NCBI RefSeq assembly: GCF_026650985.1 | Contig: NZ_CP086239.1 | Location: 3,782,001-3,846,000, forward strand | Length of the DNA stretch: 64,000 nucleotides | Source: Clostridium estertheticum | GTDB taxonomy: Bacteria; Bacillota; Clostridia; Clostridiales; Clostridiaceae | Direction: 5' to 3' | Shown: positions 31,557-40,832 of the stretch, piece after piece | Numbering within the stretch: position 1 is the first letter of the stretch | Layout of the letters: each line of letters opens with the position of its first letter | Notes under the pieces: model-generated | Seen by the model: only the letters and a program-made list of their open reading frames with translations | Database searches by the model: none | Told to the model about the DNA's origin: nothing | Translations under genes and position numbers: made by a program

Positions 31557-31700
31557 TTAATACACCCCTTTAATTTTTTTTCTTTTATATTTAACTCTAT
31601 TATACTTTTTATACTTTTTTATAACAAATATAGATTATTTATTATGTTATAAAAAAAATTTATAACCTGGCAAATTTAATAATAATAGTTTGTCCCTAAC

Positions 31701-31760
31701 AAAAAAATAGTTACTCATTTAACCGTAGGATATAATAACCCTCGGTTAAGTGAGTAACTT
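31701..31760 (-). terminator. Terminator of the larC-larB unit
   Basis: AGTTACTCATTTAACCG and CGGTTAAGTGAGTAACT arms (one mismatch) make a 17-bp stem. On the minus strand seven T residues follow. Confidence 0.88.
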
Positions 31761-31780
31761 ATCTTTAATCTAAATCTAAT

Positions 31781-32527
31781 TTATAACTTATTTATAATAC
31801 TTGCTAAATATCCCGCTCCAAAACCATTGTCTATATTAACAACACTGACTCCACTAGAGCAACTATTTAGCATACTAAGTAATGCAGCAAGCCCTTTAAA
31901 GCTAGCTCCGTACCCTACACTTGTTGGAACAGCTATAACTGGTTTATCAACTAAGCCTCCAACAACGCTTGTTAGTGCTCCTTCCATCCCTGCCACAGTT
32001 ATAATTACCTTAGCGCGCCTTATAACGTCTAAATTGTCAAAAAGTCTATGAATACCCGCTACACCTACATCATAAATCCTCTCAACTTTATTCCCAAAAA
32101 TTTCAGCAGTAACAGCGGCCTCTTCCGCAACAGGTATATCAGACGTTCCTCCTGTTACTAGTGCAATGTATGTACTCGATGGTTCAGTTTCCTTTCTTTT
32201 AATTACAATTGTTCTTGCAAGTTCATTATACTGGGCATCACCACATATTTCTTTAACACCTTCATACATAACCTTGGTAGCCCTTGTACCAAGAATGTTA
32301 ACATCCTTAGTAAGCATTAGACTTACTATTCCTTTTATCTGCTTAACGGTTTTGCCTTCACAATATATAACTTCTGGATACCCAACTCTAAGTTCTCTAT
32401 GATTATCTATTTTTGCAAATCCTAAATCTGAATAAGACAGATCTTTTAACTTATCCATACCATCTTCAATAGATATATCACCATTTTTTATGTTTTTAAG
32501 AAAGTTCTCCATCTCTTTTGAATTCAT
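31781..32527 (-). CDS. larB: Nickel-pincer cofactor carboxylase LarB
   Basis: LarB of 248 residues, related to PurE-type AIR carboxylases. It carboxylates and hydrolyses nicotinic acid adenine dinucleotide in the first step to the nickel-pincer nucleotide used by lactate racemase LarA. Family motifs are [45 protein letters not shown] and [11 protein letters not shown]. The ATG at 32527 follows a purine-rich AAAGGTGGG. It lies 55 bases after larC. Confidence 0.93.
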   Translation of the reverse strand: MNSKEMENFLKNIKNGDISIEDGMDKLKDLSYSDLGFAKIDNHRELRVGYPEVIYCEGKTVKQIKGIVSLMLTKDVNILGTRATKVMYEGVKEICGDAQYNELARTIVIKRKETEPSSTYIALVTGGTSDIPVAEEAAVTAEIFGNKVERIYDVGVAGIHRLFDNLDVIRRAKVIITVAGMEGALTSVVGGLVDKPVIAVPTSVGYGASFKGLAALLSMLNSCSSGVSVVNIDNGFGAGYLASIINKL

Positions 32528-32582
32528 ATGTTACCCACCTTTTTAAATTTAAAGTCCCCTTATTTTATCCTTTAGTATAATA

Positions 32583-33902
32583 TTATATTTCATTTCTTAA
32601 TTTCTCGTATACTTCACTTATAGGTACCCCGGTACTTTTAGCTATTCTCTTGCATTCTTCATATTCAAACTTGCTTTTTATTTTTTCACCTTTATAGTAA
32701 GATTCTTTTACGGTAACTTCGCCGTAACTAGTATTTACTTTAATAAACTCTCTTTTAAGTTTTGTTTTATCTACTTTAAAACTTCTTACTCCAAGGGTAG
32801 TAGTTTCTCTAAACAGTATTTCCTTCATCCTGGTAGTTTTATCTTCCTCACATAAAATACTTATTTTTACGCTTGGTCTCCCTTTTTTCATTATAATTGG
32901 AGTTATATATGCATCCAAAGCGCCCTCGTTAAAAACCATATCAATAATATACTCATATAACTCAGGATTCATATCATCTATATTACATTCAATGATTTGC
33001 TCAACTGTTTCATCATCATATTCCTCTTTTACTTTATCTACTTCCTCTACTAACATGACTCTTAATACATTAGGTATTTCAGTATCTCTGTTCCCTATGC
33101 CATAACCAATTTTATTTATAATAAAATTATTATCATCTTTAAATTCCTTAACGTTAGCTGCAAGAATTGCAGCTCCAGTAGGGGTTGTAGTTTCAAATGG
33201 TACTGCTCCAAGTTTTACTGGAATCCCCTTCAAAATCTCAACAGTAGCAGGCGCTGGAACTGGTATAAGACCATGAGCACACTTAACGAACCCACCACCA
33301 AGTTCTACAGAAGAACTCATTATTTTATCAACATTTAAATAATTTAAACAAATAGCAGCTCCCACTATATCCACTATAGAATCTACCGCTCCTACCTCAT
33401 GAAAATGGATTTCATATAATGGTTTTCCATGAACCTTTGCCTCAGCTAGCGCAACCTTCATAAATATTTTCATACTTAATTCTTTAACTTTAGAACTTAA
33501 CTCACTTAAATTTATAATTTTCTCTATATCATTAAGATTTCTTTGATCCTTATGGATATGCTCAATATTTGCATGCACATGCGTATGAGCGCCTTCATTG
33601 TCATTGTGGATATGTTCATTATTATGTTCACCATGAGCATCATCGTGATGGTGGTCATGATGATGTAACTCACTAACTTCCTCATGGGAATGTTCATGGT
33701 TATGCTCTTGTAAAAGCACATCTACCTTGGTTCCCTCTATGCCTTTTCTAATATCCCTTGATACTTTTATTTCATATCCTTTTAAATTAAGCTTGCCTAA
33801 CTCATTTATTAAATATTTTTCATCTATACCTAAATCTAGTAATGCCCCTAAATTCATATCCCCACTAATACCCGAAAAACAATCATAATAAAGTATTTTC
33901 AT
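32583..33902 (-). CDS. larC: Nickel-pincer cofactor insertion enzyme LarC
   Basis: LarC inserts nickel into the pyridinium dithiocarboxylic cofactor. The start MKILYYDCFSGISGDMNLGA and the internal EIHFHEVGAVDSIVD are diagnostic. Residues about 65-120 form a histidine-rich loop with many HH and HD pairs, suited to holding nickel. In lactobacilli larC needs a programmed frameshift; here it is one continuous 439-codon frame. The ATG at 33902 follows GGAGTGG; an in-frame ATG five codons earlier overlaps that site. larA and larE are not in the window. Confidence 0.93.
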   Translation of the reverse strand: MKILYYDCFSGISGDMNLGALLDLGIDEKYLINELGKLNLKGYEIKVSRDIRKGIEGTKVDVLLQEHNHEHSHEEVSELHHHDHHHDDAHGEHNNEHIHNDNEGAHTHVHANIEHIHKDQRNLNDIEKIINLSELSSKVKELSMKIFMKVALAEAKVHGKPLYEIHFHEVGAVDSIVDIVGAAICLNYLNVDKIMSSSVELGGGFVKCAHGLIPVPAPATVEILKGIPVKLGAVPFETTTPTGAAILAANVKEFKDDNNFIINKIGYGIGNRDTEIPNVLRVMLVEEVDKVKEEYDDETVEQIIECNIDDMNPELYEYIIDMVFNEGALDAYITPIIMKKGRPSVKISILCEEDKTTRMKEILFRETTTLGVRSFKVDKTKLKREFIKVNTSYGEVTVKESYYKGEKIKSKFEYEECKRIAKSTGVPISEVYEKLRNEI

Positions 33903-33990
33903 TCTAACCCACTCCATTTTTTTTATATTTATTACATTGTACCAAATAAATAAATAATATAGGATAAATTTTTCTTTAAAATAAAAGAAA

Positions 33991-34020
33991 AGAAGAAAAT
34001 TGTCTTTTACAATTTTCTCC
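33991..34020 (-). terminator. Terminator after the glycosyltransferase at 34032
   Basis: AGAAAATTGT and ACAATTTTCT are perfect arms around CTTTT. On the minus strand T-rich DNA follows. Confidence 0.8.
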
Positions 34021-34031
34021 TCATAAATTAA

Positions 34032-35216
34032 TTATGTCACTTTTTGATTTTGTAACATACAGCTTTGTTTTTCAACTTCCATATAAATTTTCTCAACATT
34101 TTCACCAAAACACTTAGAAGATAATGGCTCTATTCCATCATAAGCATTTTTTACCATTGAATCATGTTCCTCTTTATTAATTAAAACTTCAGATAATATT
34201 TCGGCTAAGTCTTCATCTTTATAAAATACTCTTCCATTAATTCTATCTTTGATTATACCATCCAAGTTCTTATCGTACTTAGCTACAACAGGAATTTGTG
34301 CCGCCATAGCTTCTGCAAAAGTTAATCCTTGTGTCTCTGTAAGAGATGCGCCTACAAACACATCCCCCATCTGATAATACTTCCCAATTTCTGACCAAGG
34401 TTTTTCACCAGCAAATACTACAGATTTCTCAATACCTAAATGTTTAGCTAACGTTTCTAAATTTTCACGCTCTGGTCCATCACCAACAAGAAGCAATTTA
34501 CAATTTGGTATTTTTCGAATTAGTTCATTCATACTATTTATAATTACATCTATACTTTTTTCCTTAGCTATACGCCCAATATATAATACAACTGGTTGGG
34601 TTTCATTTATTCCAAAAGATTTTTTTTCATCGTTAATAAGATCTTCATCAAAGTTGCTTTTTTTGAAGGGTTCTATATTAACGCCTGTAGGTATTACATC
34701 TATATGTCTTCTTAAGCCATACTGCTGCAATGCATCTTTCACCTTTTGGGTAGGTACTATTATAGCACTGCAATCTCTACAGTATAGCTTACTTACCTTT
34801 TTTGCGAATTGTGATGCAGGCTTAAGCATTATACCACTAGACACATAATGGATATAATCTTCATACATTGTATGATAAGTGTGAACTACAGGAATACCTA
34901 ATCTTCTAGCAACTATTCTCCCAAAGATACCTATACTAAATTCTGTTTGTGTATGTATTATATCTAAGTCTAGTTTTTTTATCTTGTTCATAATTTTATG
35001 TGAATATATTATCCCCACCCTTTGAGAAGGTAAAAGAAAGAATGGCAAACTAGGTAATCTTATTATACCTTCCTTCTCCTCTACATCCGGGTGTGTAACT
35101 GTAACAATAGTTACGCTATGTCCAAGTCTAATCAATTCATTTCTTAGTATCATAGTAGAAGTAACCACTCCACTTACTTGCGGATAATAAGCATCAGTAA
35201 AAATTCCAATATTCAT
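34032..35216 (-). CDS. GT4 glycosyltransferase, diacylglycerol glucosyltransferase type
   Basis: A 394-residue GT-B glycosyltransferase. It starts MNIGIFTDAYYPQVSGVVTS, has VHTYHTMYEDYIHY in the acceptor domain, and SLTETQGLTFAEAMA in the donor domain. This pattern is that of the 1,2-diacylglycerol 3-glucosyltransferases that make glycolipid anchors for lipoteichoic acid; the acceptor is not proved here. The ATG at 35216 follows AAAGGGG by about seven bases. It follows another glycosyltransferase after a 195-base gap in which I see nothing. Confidence 0.82.
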   Translation of the reverse strand: MNIGIFTDAYYPQVSGVVTSTMILRNELIRLGHSVTIVTVTHPDVEEKEGIIRLPSLPFFLLPSQRVGIIYSHKIMNKIKKLDLDIIHTQTEFSIGIFGRIVARRLGIPVVHTYHTMYEDYIHYVSSGIMLKPASQFAKKVSKLYCRDCSAIIVPTQKVKDALQQYGLRRHIDVIPTGVNIEPFKKSNFDEDLINDEKKSFGINETQPVVLYIGRIAKEKSIDVIINSMNELIRKIPNCKLLLVGDGPERENLETLAKHLGIEKSVVFAGEKPWSEIGKYYQMGDVFVGASLTETQGLTFAEAMAAQIPVVAKYDKNLDGIIKDRINGRVFYKDEDLAEILSEVLINKEEHDSMVKNAYDGIEPLSSKCFGENVEKIYMEVEKQSCMLQNQKVT

Positions 35217-35411
35217 AATCAATCCCCTTTAATTACTATAATTTCCTTATGAAAATTCTTCATTTAATAAGCATTAATACCCTTGCTTATTCATTAATAA
35301 ACGCAGAAAAATCAAAAATTAACAGGAGTAAAAGGTAGTTAATTTCCATAATAGTATAGTAATAATTATATTAATACATGTGAAAAATAAAGCAAAAAAC
35401 ATTTTATTAAT

Positions 35412-36443
35412 TTACTTATCCTTTTTTAGCCATACCTTTTTATAAAAACTTTTCCACATACCAAGTACGCTTTCTCTAGAATAAAAATTGTGCCCACGAA
35501 TCGCCTTTTTTTTAGCCTGTTCATAATAATCCGAATCATTTTTTAATTTTTGTATAGCCTTCATGAAACCTTTATTATCGTGCTCTTTTAAGTAATAGTC
35601 AAATAATATATCTTCATAAAGTTCTAGATCTCTTAAAAGTACCGGAGTAGATGTATTCATCGCTTCAAGTATTGACATAGGAAAAAGCTCATTATATGAC
35701 GGCATAAAAAGAACATCCGATACATTATATATATCATTCATCAAATCTCTATCAACTATTCCTGTGAATAAAATATTTTTAGGTGCAGTCTCCATTTTAC
35801 TTTTTAATTCCTTATATCCATCGGTAATACCTCCAAAAGAAAATCCACCTGCCCAGATAAATTGTACATCCGGCATTTTTTTTGCGATGTCAATAAAATC
35901 AATAACACCTTTTCTGGTTTGTATTTGACCAACTCCAAGCACAACAAACGCATCTCTATCAATTTTCAGTTTTTCTTTCGCTATATATTTCTTTTCAATT
36001 GAAAGATTATAAAATTTTTCAGTTGAAACAAAGTTAGGAATATACGTAATTTTTTTTCTATCGATATTGTAAGCCTCAAGCCTTGGTATAAAATTAGGAT
36101 TCACTGTAACTAAATAATCCATTTTTTTATAAAAGCTTATAATATATTTATAAAAAATATTTTTTATTATATTAGGTAATTTAATACTTCCTTCAATAGT
36201 TTCTGGCAAAAAATGCACATAACCAACTGTTACACCTTTTCTTTTAGCAAAATATATACTTAAATAATGCTTAAGGTCGATAGTATGATAATGCATTATA
36301 TCGGTTCTTTCTTTTTTATTTACCACAACTTTATATTCTTTATCTAATCCATTCCTGACTAAATCTACTTGTTCTAAGTAAGCTGACCCTACTCCTTGAC
36401 CTTTTACTTTATCCGCTGATGACAGCATATTTATAGTAGGCAT
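35412..36443 (-). CDS. GT4 glycosyltransferase, second of a glycolipid-type pair
   Basis: A 343-residue glycosyltransferase. It starts MPTINMLSSADKVKGQGVGSA, carries DIMHYHTIDLKHYL in the first lobe and MPSYNELFPMSILEAMN in the donor site. Together with the enzyme at 34032 it resembles the two-step systems that build mono- and then di-hexosyl diacylglycerol. The assignment is by family resemblance and adjacency. The ATG at 36443 has GGGAGTG seven bases before it; an in-frame ATG at 36458 overlaps that site. Confidence 0.75.
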   Translation of the reverse strand: MPTINMLSSADKVKGQGVGSAYLEQVDLVRNGLDKEYKVVVNKKERTDIMHYHTIDLKHYLSIYFAKRKGVTVGYVHFLPETIEGSIKLPNIIKNIFYKYIISFYKKMDYLVTVNPNFIPRLEAYNIDRKKITYIPNFVSTEKFYNLSIEKKYIAKEKLKIDRDAFVVLGVGQIQTRKGVIDFIDIAKKMPDVQFIWAGGFSFGGITDGYKELKSKMETAPKNILFTGIVDRDLMNDIYNVSDVLFMPSYNELFPMSILEAMNTSTPVLLRDLELYEDILFDYYLKEHDNKGFMKAIQKLKNDSDYYEQAKKKAIRGHNFYSRESVLGMWKSFYKKVWLKKDK

Positions 36444-36590
36444 AATAGTCACTCCCATCTAATTACCCTCGTTATTATATTATTGTACTCTATTTTTATT
36501 AAATATTGATTAATATTACCTTAAAAATTTCTTAAATTTTTTAAACATACTATAAATACCTATTAAATCATCTCCTGTGGAGCTGTAATA

Positions 36591-36697
36591 TTAACGACTT
36601 CAGAAGGAGATTTATACTTTCACCAAAATTTTCTATTTGTTATTGTATGTAACTCCCACTTATAGAATTGGGAGACTTCCTTCTGAAATGTCGTTAA
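36591..36697. repeat. Long imperfect palindrome; IS605-type end remnant or structured RNA
   Basis: TTAACGACTTCAGAAGGAG (36591-36609) pairs with CTTCCTTCTGAAATGTCGTTAA (36676-36697), closing a loop that holds a second hairpin (CTCCC 36653-36657 with GGGAG 36670-36674). A further small hairpin CTCCTGTGGAG lies just left. The hairpin next to the right arm resembles the right end and guide-RNA scaffold of IS200/IS605-type elements, but no transposase is present. It could also be a leader structure for the coat genes downstream. Confidence 0.4.
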
Positions 36698-36795
36698 AAT
36701 AAATATTTTCATTAATTTACCACTTATATTTAAATATAAAATGCAGATAATACTTTGGTAGCAATTTAAATAAAAAAGTGGAGGTAATAAATATT

Positions 36796-37002
36796 ATGAA
36801 TACTGAAAATAAGCAACTTGAAAGTAACAACTTAAAAGTAATTAAAGATCAGTTAGGATATGAATCATTGCTTAATAAAAAATTTAATGAATATGGTACA
36901 CAATGCACTGATCAGAATTTAAAAAACCTTTGTACTGAAGCTAGTAGTACACATAAACAAAATTTTAATACATTAAAAGCATACCTTGATTCTCATCAAT
37001 AA
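36796..37002 (+). CDS. Small spore-coat-associated protein upstream of cotF-like gene
   Basis: A 68-residue helical protein beginning MNTENKQLESNNLKVIKDQL, with a cysteine pair separated by nine residues. It resembles the short proteins that accompany Coat-F-domain genes in clostridia. The ATG at 36796 lies after TGGAGGT; an earlier in-frame GTG at 36778 overlaps that site. It is 22 bases upstream of the CotF-like gene, so the two form an operon. A coat function is inferred from this pairing. Confidence 0.7.
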   Translation: MNTENKQLESNNLKVIKDQLGYESLLNKKFNEYGTQCTDQNLKNLCTEASSTHKQNFNTLKAYLDSHQ

Positions 37003-37024
37003 TATATAAATGGAGGGATATTAA

Positions 37025-37285
37025 ATGACTGAAAAAGAATTAATGCAAGATTTACTTACTTCTGAAAAACAAACTATTACAGCTTATAGTACAGGGATAA
37101 CTGAATCTTCTTGTGCAAATTTAAGAAATACACTAATTGGTAATTTTAAAAATGATCAAAACATTCAATATATGATATTTGATGCTATGAAACAAAAGGG
37201 ATGGTATCCTACAAAGGATGCTCCCGATAATGAAGTTCAACAATTAAAAGATGAAGCCAACCAAATGTTGAGTGAATTAAAATAA
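37025..37285 (+). CDS. CotF-family spore coat protein
   Basis: An 86-residue single Coat_F (ferritin-like helical) domain protein. The core ITAYSTGITESSCANLRNTL and IQYMIFDAMKQKGWYPTKDAP are typical of the family. It is much shorter than Bacillus CotF precursor but the usual size for the clostridial single-domain form. The ATG at 37025 follows GGAGGG. It ends at a strong bidirectional terminator. Confidence 0.88.
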   Translation: MTEKELMQDLLTSEKQTITAYSTGITESSCANLRNTLIGNFKNDQNIQYMIFDAMKQKGWYPTKDAPDNEVQQLKDEANQMLSELK

Positions 37286-37317
37286 TTACCTATAATATAA
37301 TAATTTTTTATTAGCTT

Positions 37318-37359
37318 GAAAAACCCTCTAACACATAATAACATGTTAGAGGGTTTTTC
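37318..37359 (+). terminator. Bidirectional terminator after the coat pair
   Basis: A perfect 16-bp stem GAAAAACCCTCTAACA / TGTTAGAGGGTTTTTC with T runs on both strands, between convergent genes. Confidence 0.92.
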
Positions 37360-37381
37360 ACTATTTTCACAATTACCACAT

Positions 37382-38224
37382 CTATACTTCTATAAATTGC
37401 TTGTATATCGCAGGCTTATTCTTTATTTTGTTTTGTTTATATCCATCGAAAGCGATAATTAAAAGTATTATCCCTACAAATGAGAATATGCAATGAATCT
37501 CTATGGCATACTCTCCACCTATTGATGAAAAGAATGAAGACAATGAAAGAGCAAGAACATTATTTATAAAATGTGCAAATATGCTTAAATAAATTGACCT
37601 CTTATTTAAATATATAAATCCAAGAACTAATCCTAATAAAAAAGCATTTATGCCTTGGGGAATGTTCATATGAACTACTGCAAATAATAATGCAGATACC
37701 ACAATCGCTACAGTTGGATTTGTTTTTTTAGACATTCCTTTTAATAAAATCCCTCTAAAAATAATTTCTTCATATATAGGTGCTACGATTATAACACTAA
37801 TTATTGATATAACAGGTGATACAGCCAGTTCATCCACCGCCTCATTTATAAAACTTGGCGTAGATATACCGCTTACCCAAAATATCAAACTGTTATCAAA
37901 TATAAGTCGAAAGGATATAATCATAAGTGTTGCATAAACAAAATTTTTCCAATTTAAATGTGGTTTATGACTTTCCTCATTTGCTCTATTACTAAGCCAT
38001 TTAAGTAAAACGATAATAACATAATATTTTACCAATACTCCAAAAACAAAAATTACATATGGCAATGTTTTTTCAAATCTCCCAGAGAATAAATTTGTAA
38101 CCTCTATAGGCACCTGTCCAAATACCTCTAGTAAAATTGATAGAAACATTACAAATAGAGCTTTAATAATTCCCATTTTTTTAATGTTGATTGTTCCATC
38201 TTCTATGTTTTCTAAAAATTTCAT
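37382..38224 (-). CDS. CPBP-family intramembrane glutamic protease
   Basis: A 280-residue membrane protease of the CAAX/Abi (CPBP) family with about seven helices. Motif 1 is APIYEEIIFRG (paired glutamates and arginine), motif 2 LLFAVVHM (histidine) and motif 3 SIFAHFINN. Members process prenylated or bacteriocin-related substrates or give self-immunity; the substrate here is unknown. The ATG at 38224 follows a weak GAGAGTG. Its gene ends at the terminator shared with the coat pair. Confidence 0.88.
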   Translation of the reverse strand: MKFLENIEDGTINIKKMGIIKALFVMFLSILLEVFGQVPIEVTNLFSGRFEKTLPYVIFVFGVLVKYYVIIVLLKWLSNRANEESHKPHLNWKNFVYATLMIISFRLIFDNSLIFWVSGISTPSFINEAVDELAVSPVISIISVIIVAPIYEEIIFRGILLKGMSKKTNPTVAIVVSALLFAVVHMNIPQGINAFLLGLVLGFIYLNKRSIYLSIFAHFINNVLALSLSSFFSSIGGEYAIEIHCIFSFVGIILLIIAFDGYKQNKIKNKPAIYKQFIEV

Positions 38225-38365
38225 TTAATCACACTCTCTAATTTTTTAAAATCTTCAACCACTTTAATAGATTTTTTCTATATCACTTCCATTAATATTA
38301 TTACATATACAACAATATTCTTTATACTCTATGCTTTATGATAATACTATATATCTTTATTTTAA

Positions 38366-38446
38366 TTAATATATTTTTTTCATTTTATCTATATATAATT
38401 TACCTTTTTCTATAAATTCCGGACTATATTTTCTTATAAACCCCAT
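38366..38446 (-). CDS. Possible 26-residue peptide
   Basis: ATG at 38446 after TTGGAAG encodes MGFIRKYSPEFIEKGKLYIDKMKKIY, quoted here only as its start MGFIRKYSPEF and end DKMKKIY. An overlapping 20-codon frame with a better ribosome site (AGGAG) begins upstream at about 38490, so this may instead be a frameshifted remnant. Weak evidence. The rest of the 38225-38664 gap holds only AT-rich DNA and the terminator at 38603. Confidence 0.25.
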   Translation of the reverse strand: MGFIRKYSPEFIEKGKLYIDKMKKIY

Positions 38447-38602
38447 TAGAACTTGAAATTCTTCCAACTAATGTAAACCTCACCATCCTTTCTCCTATTA
38501 TAATCTAAAGTGTAACATATATTTTATAAAATGATGTTAACTCAATAAAAATTTTACTATAAATACAACTATTATCTATTTATTTTTTTTACAAAACAAA
38601 AA

Positions 38603-38651
38603 AATCTATGTTTCTATATATTGTGATTTACAATATATAAAAACACAGATT
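38603..38651 (-). terminator. Terminator of the CAP-domain gene
   Basis: AATCTATGTTTCTATATATTG pairs with CAATATATAAAAACACAGATT (two mismatches), a stem of about 20 bp. On the minus strand seven T residues follow. Confidence 0.85.
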
Positions 38652-38664
38652 AATATTAAATTAT

Positions 38665-39393
38665 TTATTTACCTATAAATTCTTGAGTCCAATAAATAGC
38701 TCCACTTTTATCTTTTGCTACTCCAACTCCAATATCAGTAAAATTCTTACTTAAAATATTAGCTTTGTGTCCTGGCGAATTCATCCAAGAAGTCATTACT
38801 GAAGATGCTGTTTGTTGACCCATTGCAATGTTTTCACCAGCTGCTTTATATGTAATACCGAATTGTTTCATCATGTCAAAAGGCGAACCATAAGTTGGTG
38901 ATGTATGATCAAAATAGTTTTTAGCTACCATATCCTCTGACTTAGTTCTAGCTACATTTGAAAGTTTAACATTATCAGTTAAAGGAGCTAGTCCTTGTTT
39001 TGCTCTTTCCTGATTAACTAATGTTACTACTTCTTTTTCTAATTTGTTATTTGCTGTTGAAGTTGATGCTACTGGGGTTGTTGTTGCCTTTGTAGCAGTC
39101 GTCTTTGCAGGTGTCGTTTTCGTAGGAACTGCCTTTGCAGGAGTTGCCTTTGTAGTCGATGCTTTGGCAGGAGCAGTTTTTGTAGGTGCTGCCTTACAAG
39201 GCGCCGCTACCTGAGCCTTAACTTCCGCACCCTTTGGAACTGCAATACCGTACTTAGCACATATAGCTTGTATACTTTCTACTGAGTTAACTTGTTTTAC
39301 TGTACTACAATCTTGTGCGTACACCGTTGAACCTATTCCTGTTGTTGCTAAAATACCTAAAGTTAATATTAATGCTCTTAAAGATTTCTTCAT
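38665..39393 (-). CDS. Secreted CAP-domain protein with Thr/Lys/Ala/Pro linker
   Basis: A 242-residue secreted protein: signal peptide (residues 1-26, ending TVYA), a short N-terminal region, a low-complexity linker made of repeated (A/T)PAK and TKTT-type units (residues about 65-110), and a C-terminal CAP/SCP domain (LVNQERAKQGLAPL, FDHTSPTYGSPFDMM, GENIAMG, SPGHKANIL). It matches the YkwD/SafA-type clostridial proteins, of unknown activity. The ATG at 39393 follows GGGTGAGG. An inverted repeat overlaps its putative -10 box. Confidence 0.88.
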   Translation of the reverse strand: MKKSLRALILTLGILATTGIGSTVYAQDCSTVKQVNSVESIQAICAKYGIAVPKGAEVKAQVAAPCKAAPTKTAPAKASTTKATPAKAVPTKTTPAKTTATKATTTPVASTSTANNKLEKEVVTLVNQERAKQGLAPLTDNVKLSNVARTKSEDMVAKNYFDHTSPTYGSPFDMMKQFGITYKAAGENIAMGQQTASSVMTSWMNSPGHKANILSKNFTDIGVGVAKDKSGAIYWTQEFIGK

Positions 39394-39420
39394 CTTTTGT
39401 ACCTCACCCTCTAATTTTAT

Positions 39421-39450
39421 TATACAAAGCATGTTTTTTTTCTTTGTATA
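39421..39450 (-). promoter_or_regulatory. Inverted repeat at the CAP-gene promoter
   Basis: TATACAAAG and CTTTGTATA are perfect 9-bp arms around a 12-base spacer. On the minus strand the second arm runs into TATAAT, a -10-like box about 25 bases before the start. It is a candidate operator. Confidence 0.4.
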
Positions 39451-39572
39451 CCTATACTAACATCTAAATTAGGTTTGCGGTTTATTTATTGGTGGAAATT
39501 TTGTAATATTATGTCGTAATTTCATATAATTTCAGTCAAGCAGGAATAAAATACATAATAGTGCTAATGTAA

Positions 39573-39738
39573 CTATTCAGTCCTACTACTCGGCCTTGAA
39601 TTTAGTCCCATCTGTAGTGTAGTATCACCTAAAGTAGAACAGCTTAATGTTACAGTTTGTGTTGAACTATAGGTTCCTGCAGTAACGTTGAAAACTGGTG
39701 CTGATACTTGAAAGCTATTAGTAATAGTACTACTTGTA
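39573..39738 (-). pseudogene. Frameshifted CHB_HEX_C-type module, lost 3' part of the GH5 gene
   Basis: Directly after the GH5 stop codon, the neighbouring frame reads SAPVFNVTAGTYSSTQTVTL, followed in a third frame by YYTTDGTK. This is the pattern of the chitobiase/beta-hexosaminidase C-terminal (Fn3-like) module that is common at the end of clostridial secreted hydrolases. Two frame changes and several stops separate it from the catalytic domain, so it is no longer translated as part of the enzyme. Confidence 0.7.
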
Positions 39739-40749
39739 GAATCCGCCTATATTTCGCTTTACGAATAAACCAGACGTTGTAAGATCAGAATCTGTCCATC
39801 CCCCAGTTGTACTAGCACCAGGTTTTAAAGCAGAAGCTGCTTCGCTTTTATCACATAATGACCAGTTAACCCAACTTATTTTTTTATTAGCCATATAGTC
39901 AATCCACTGTTGAGATGCATTGATATATGGGCCTCCATTACCTGAAGCATCAGATGTTCCCCATTCTGTTACAAATACAGCTATACCTTTTGACATAGCA
40001 TAATCTATTTTGTCTCTAAGTGATTGTCCGTGTGTCCCTGCATAGAAATGACATGCATACATTATATTAGAGTATGATAGAGGACTATTTGCAGCAGTGT
40101 CAACATCTTGGCTCCAGGTACTTGTACCAACAATTATTATATTATCGTGATCTATAGCTCTTATAGCAGGAATTATATATTGAGCATAAGGTTTTATATC
40201 ATTTGCCCAAGTAGTGCTACCATTTGGTTCATTACAAATTTCATATATCACATTTGGATGATTTCCATATGTCGTAGCCATTTCTTTGAAGAATGATTTT
40301 GATTGTTCCTTGTAGGTATTAGGATTACCATCATTTAGTATGTGCCAATCGATAATTACATACATATTTAAATCGATAGCAGCTTGAACTATTTCCTTAA
40401 CTTTGGCCTTTGTTGTTGTTGGATTTGAAATATATCCCCCTTGGTCAGTATACATTGCAGCACGTACAACATTAACGTTCCAATTATCTCTTAAATATTT
40501 CATACTATCATAATTCATGTAGTCCCCATACCATTGAAGTCCGTGGGAACTCATTCCCTTTAATTGAATAGCTTTACCGGTGGAGTCACATAATTGGCTC
40601 CCAACTATTTTAAGTTGACTGACCGAAGAGGTTGCAGCCTCGGCTATGTAAGTTCTTGAACTTACTACCACAACTATAAGCATTAAAGCAGCTGTTGTAA
40701 ATGAAAAAATTCTTTTAAAAAATCCAGTTTTTTTCTTATATAAAAACAT
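39730..40749 (-). CDS. Secreted GH5 endoglucanase (cellulase)
   Basis: A 339-residue glycoside hydrolase family 5 (subfamily 2 type) endo-1,4-beta-glucanase. A long signal peptide (about residues 1-38) precedes the catalytic domain, which shows [11 protein letters not shown], the acid/base glutamate in EICNEPNG (E174) and the nucleophile in [10 protein letters not shown] (E262). The protein ends soon after the catalytic domain because the downstream module is out of frame. The ATG at 40749 follows GGAGG. It is the last of four secreted cell-wall-degrading genes on this strand but has its own 250-base leader. Confidence 0.93.
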   Translation of the reverse strand: MFLYKKKTGFFKRIFSFTTAALMLIVVVVSSRTYIAEAATSSVSQLKIVGSQLCDSTGKAIQLKGMSSHGLQWYGDYMNYDSMKYLRDNWNVNVVRAAMYTDQGGYISNPTTTKAKVKEIVQAAIDLNMYVIIDWHILNDGNPNTYKEQSKSFFKEMATTYGNHPNVIYEICNEPNGSTTWANDIKPYAQYIIPAIRAIDHDNIIIVGTSTWSQDVDTAANSPLSYSNIMYACHFYAGTHGQSLRDKIDYAMSKGIAVFVTEWGTSDASGNGGPYINASQQWIDYMANKKISWVNWSLCDKSEAASALKPGASTTGGWTDSDLTTSGLFVKRNIGGFYK

Positions 40750-40810
40750 GTTAATACCTCCATTGCAAATAAATTTAAAACAATTATCTCTTACTGATAT
40801 TTACACAGAT

Positions 40811-40832
40811 CTTGATGAGTATTTTCATCAAG
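40811..40832 (-). promoter_or_regulatory. Hairpin in the GH5 leader
   Basis: A perfect 8-bp stem CTTGATGA / TCATCAAG with a 6-base loop lies about 60 bases before the GH5 start, in a 256-base leader. A second inverted repeat (TACCAT/ATGGTA) lies near 40910-40945. A regulatory or mRNA-stability role is possible; it does not match a riboswitch I recognise. Confidence 0.3.
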
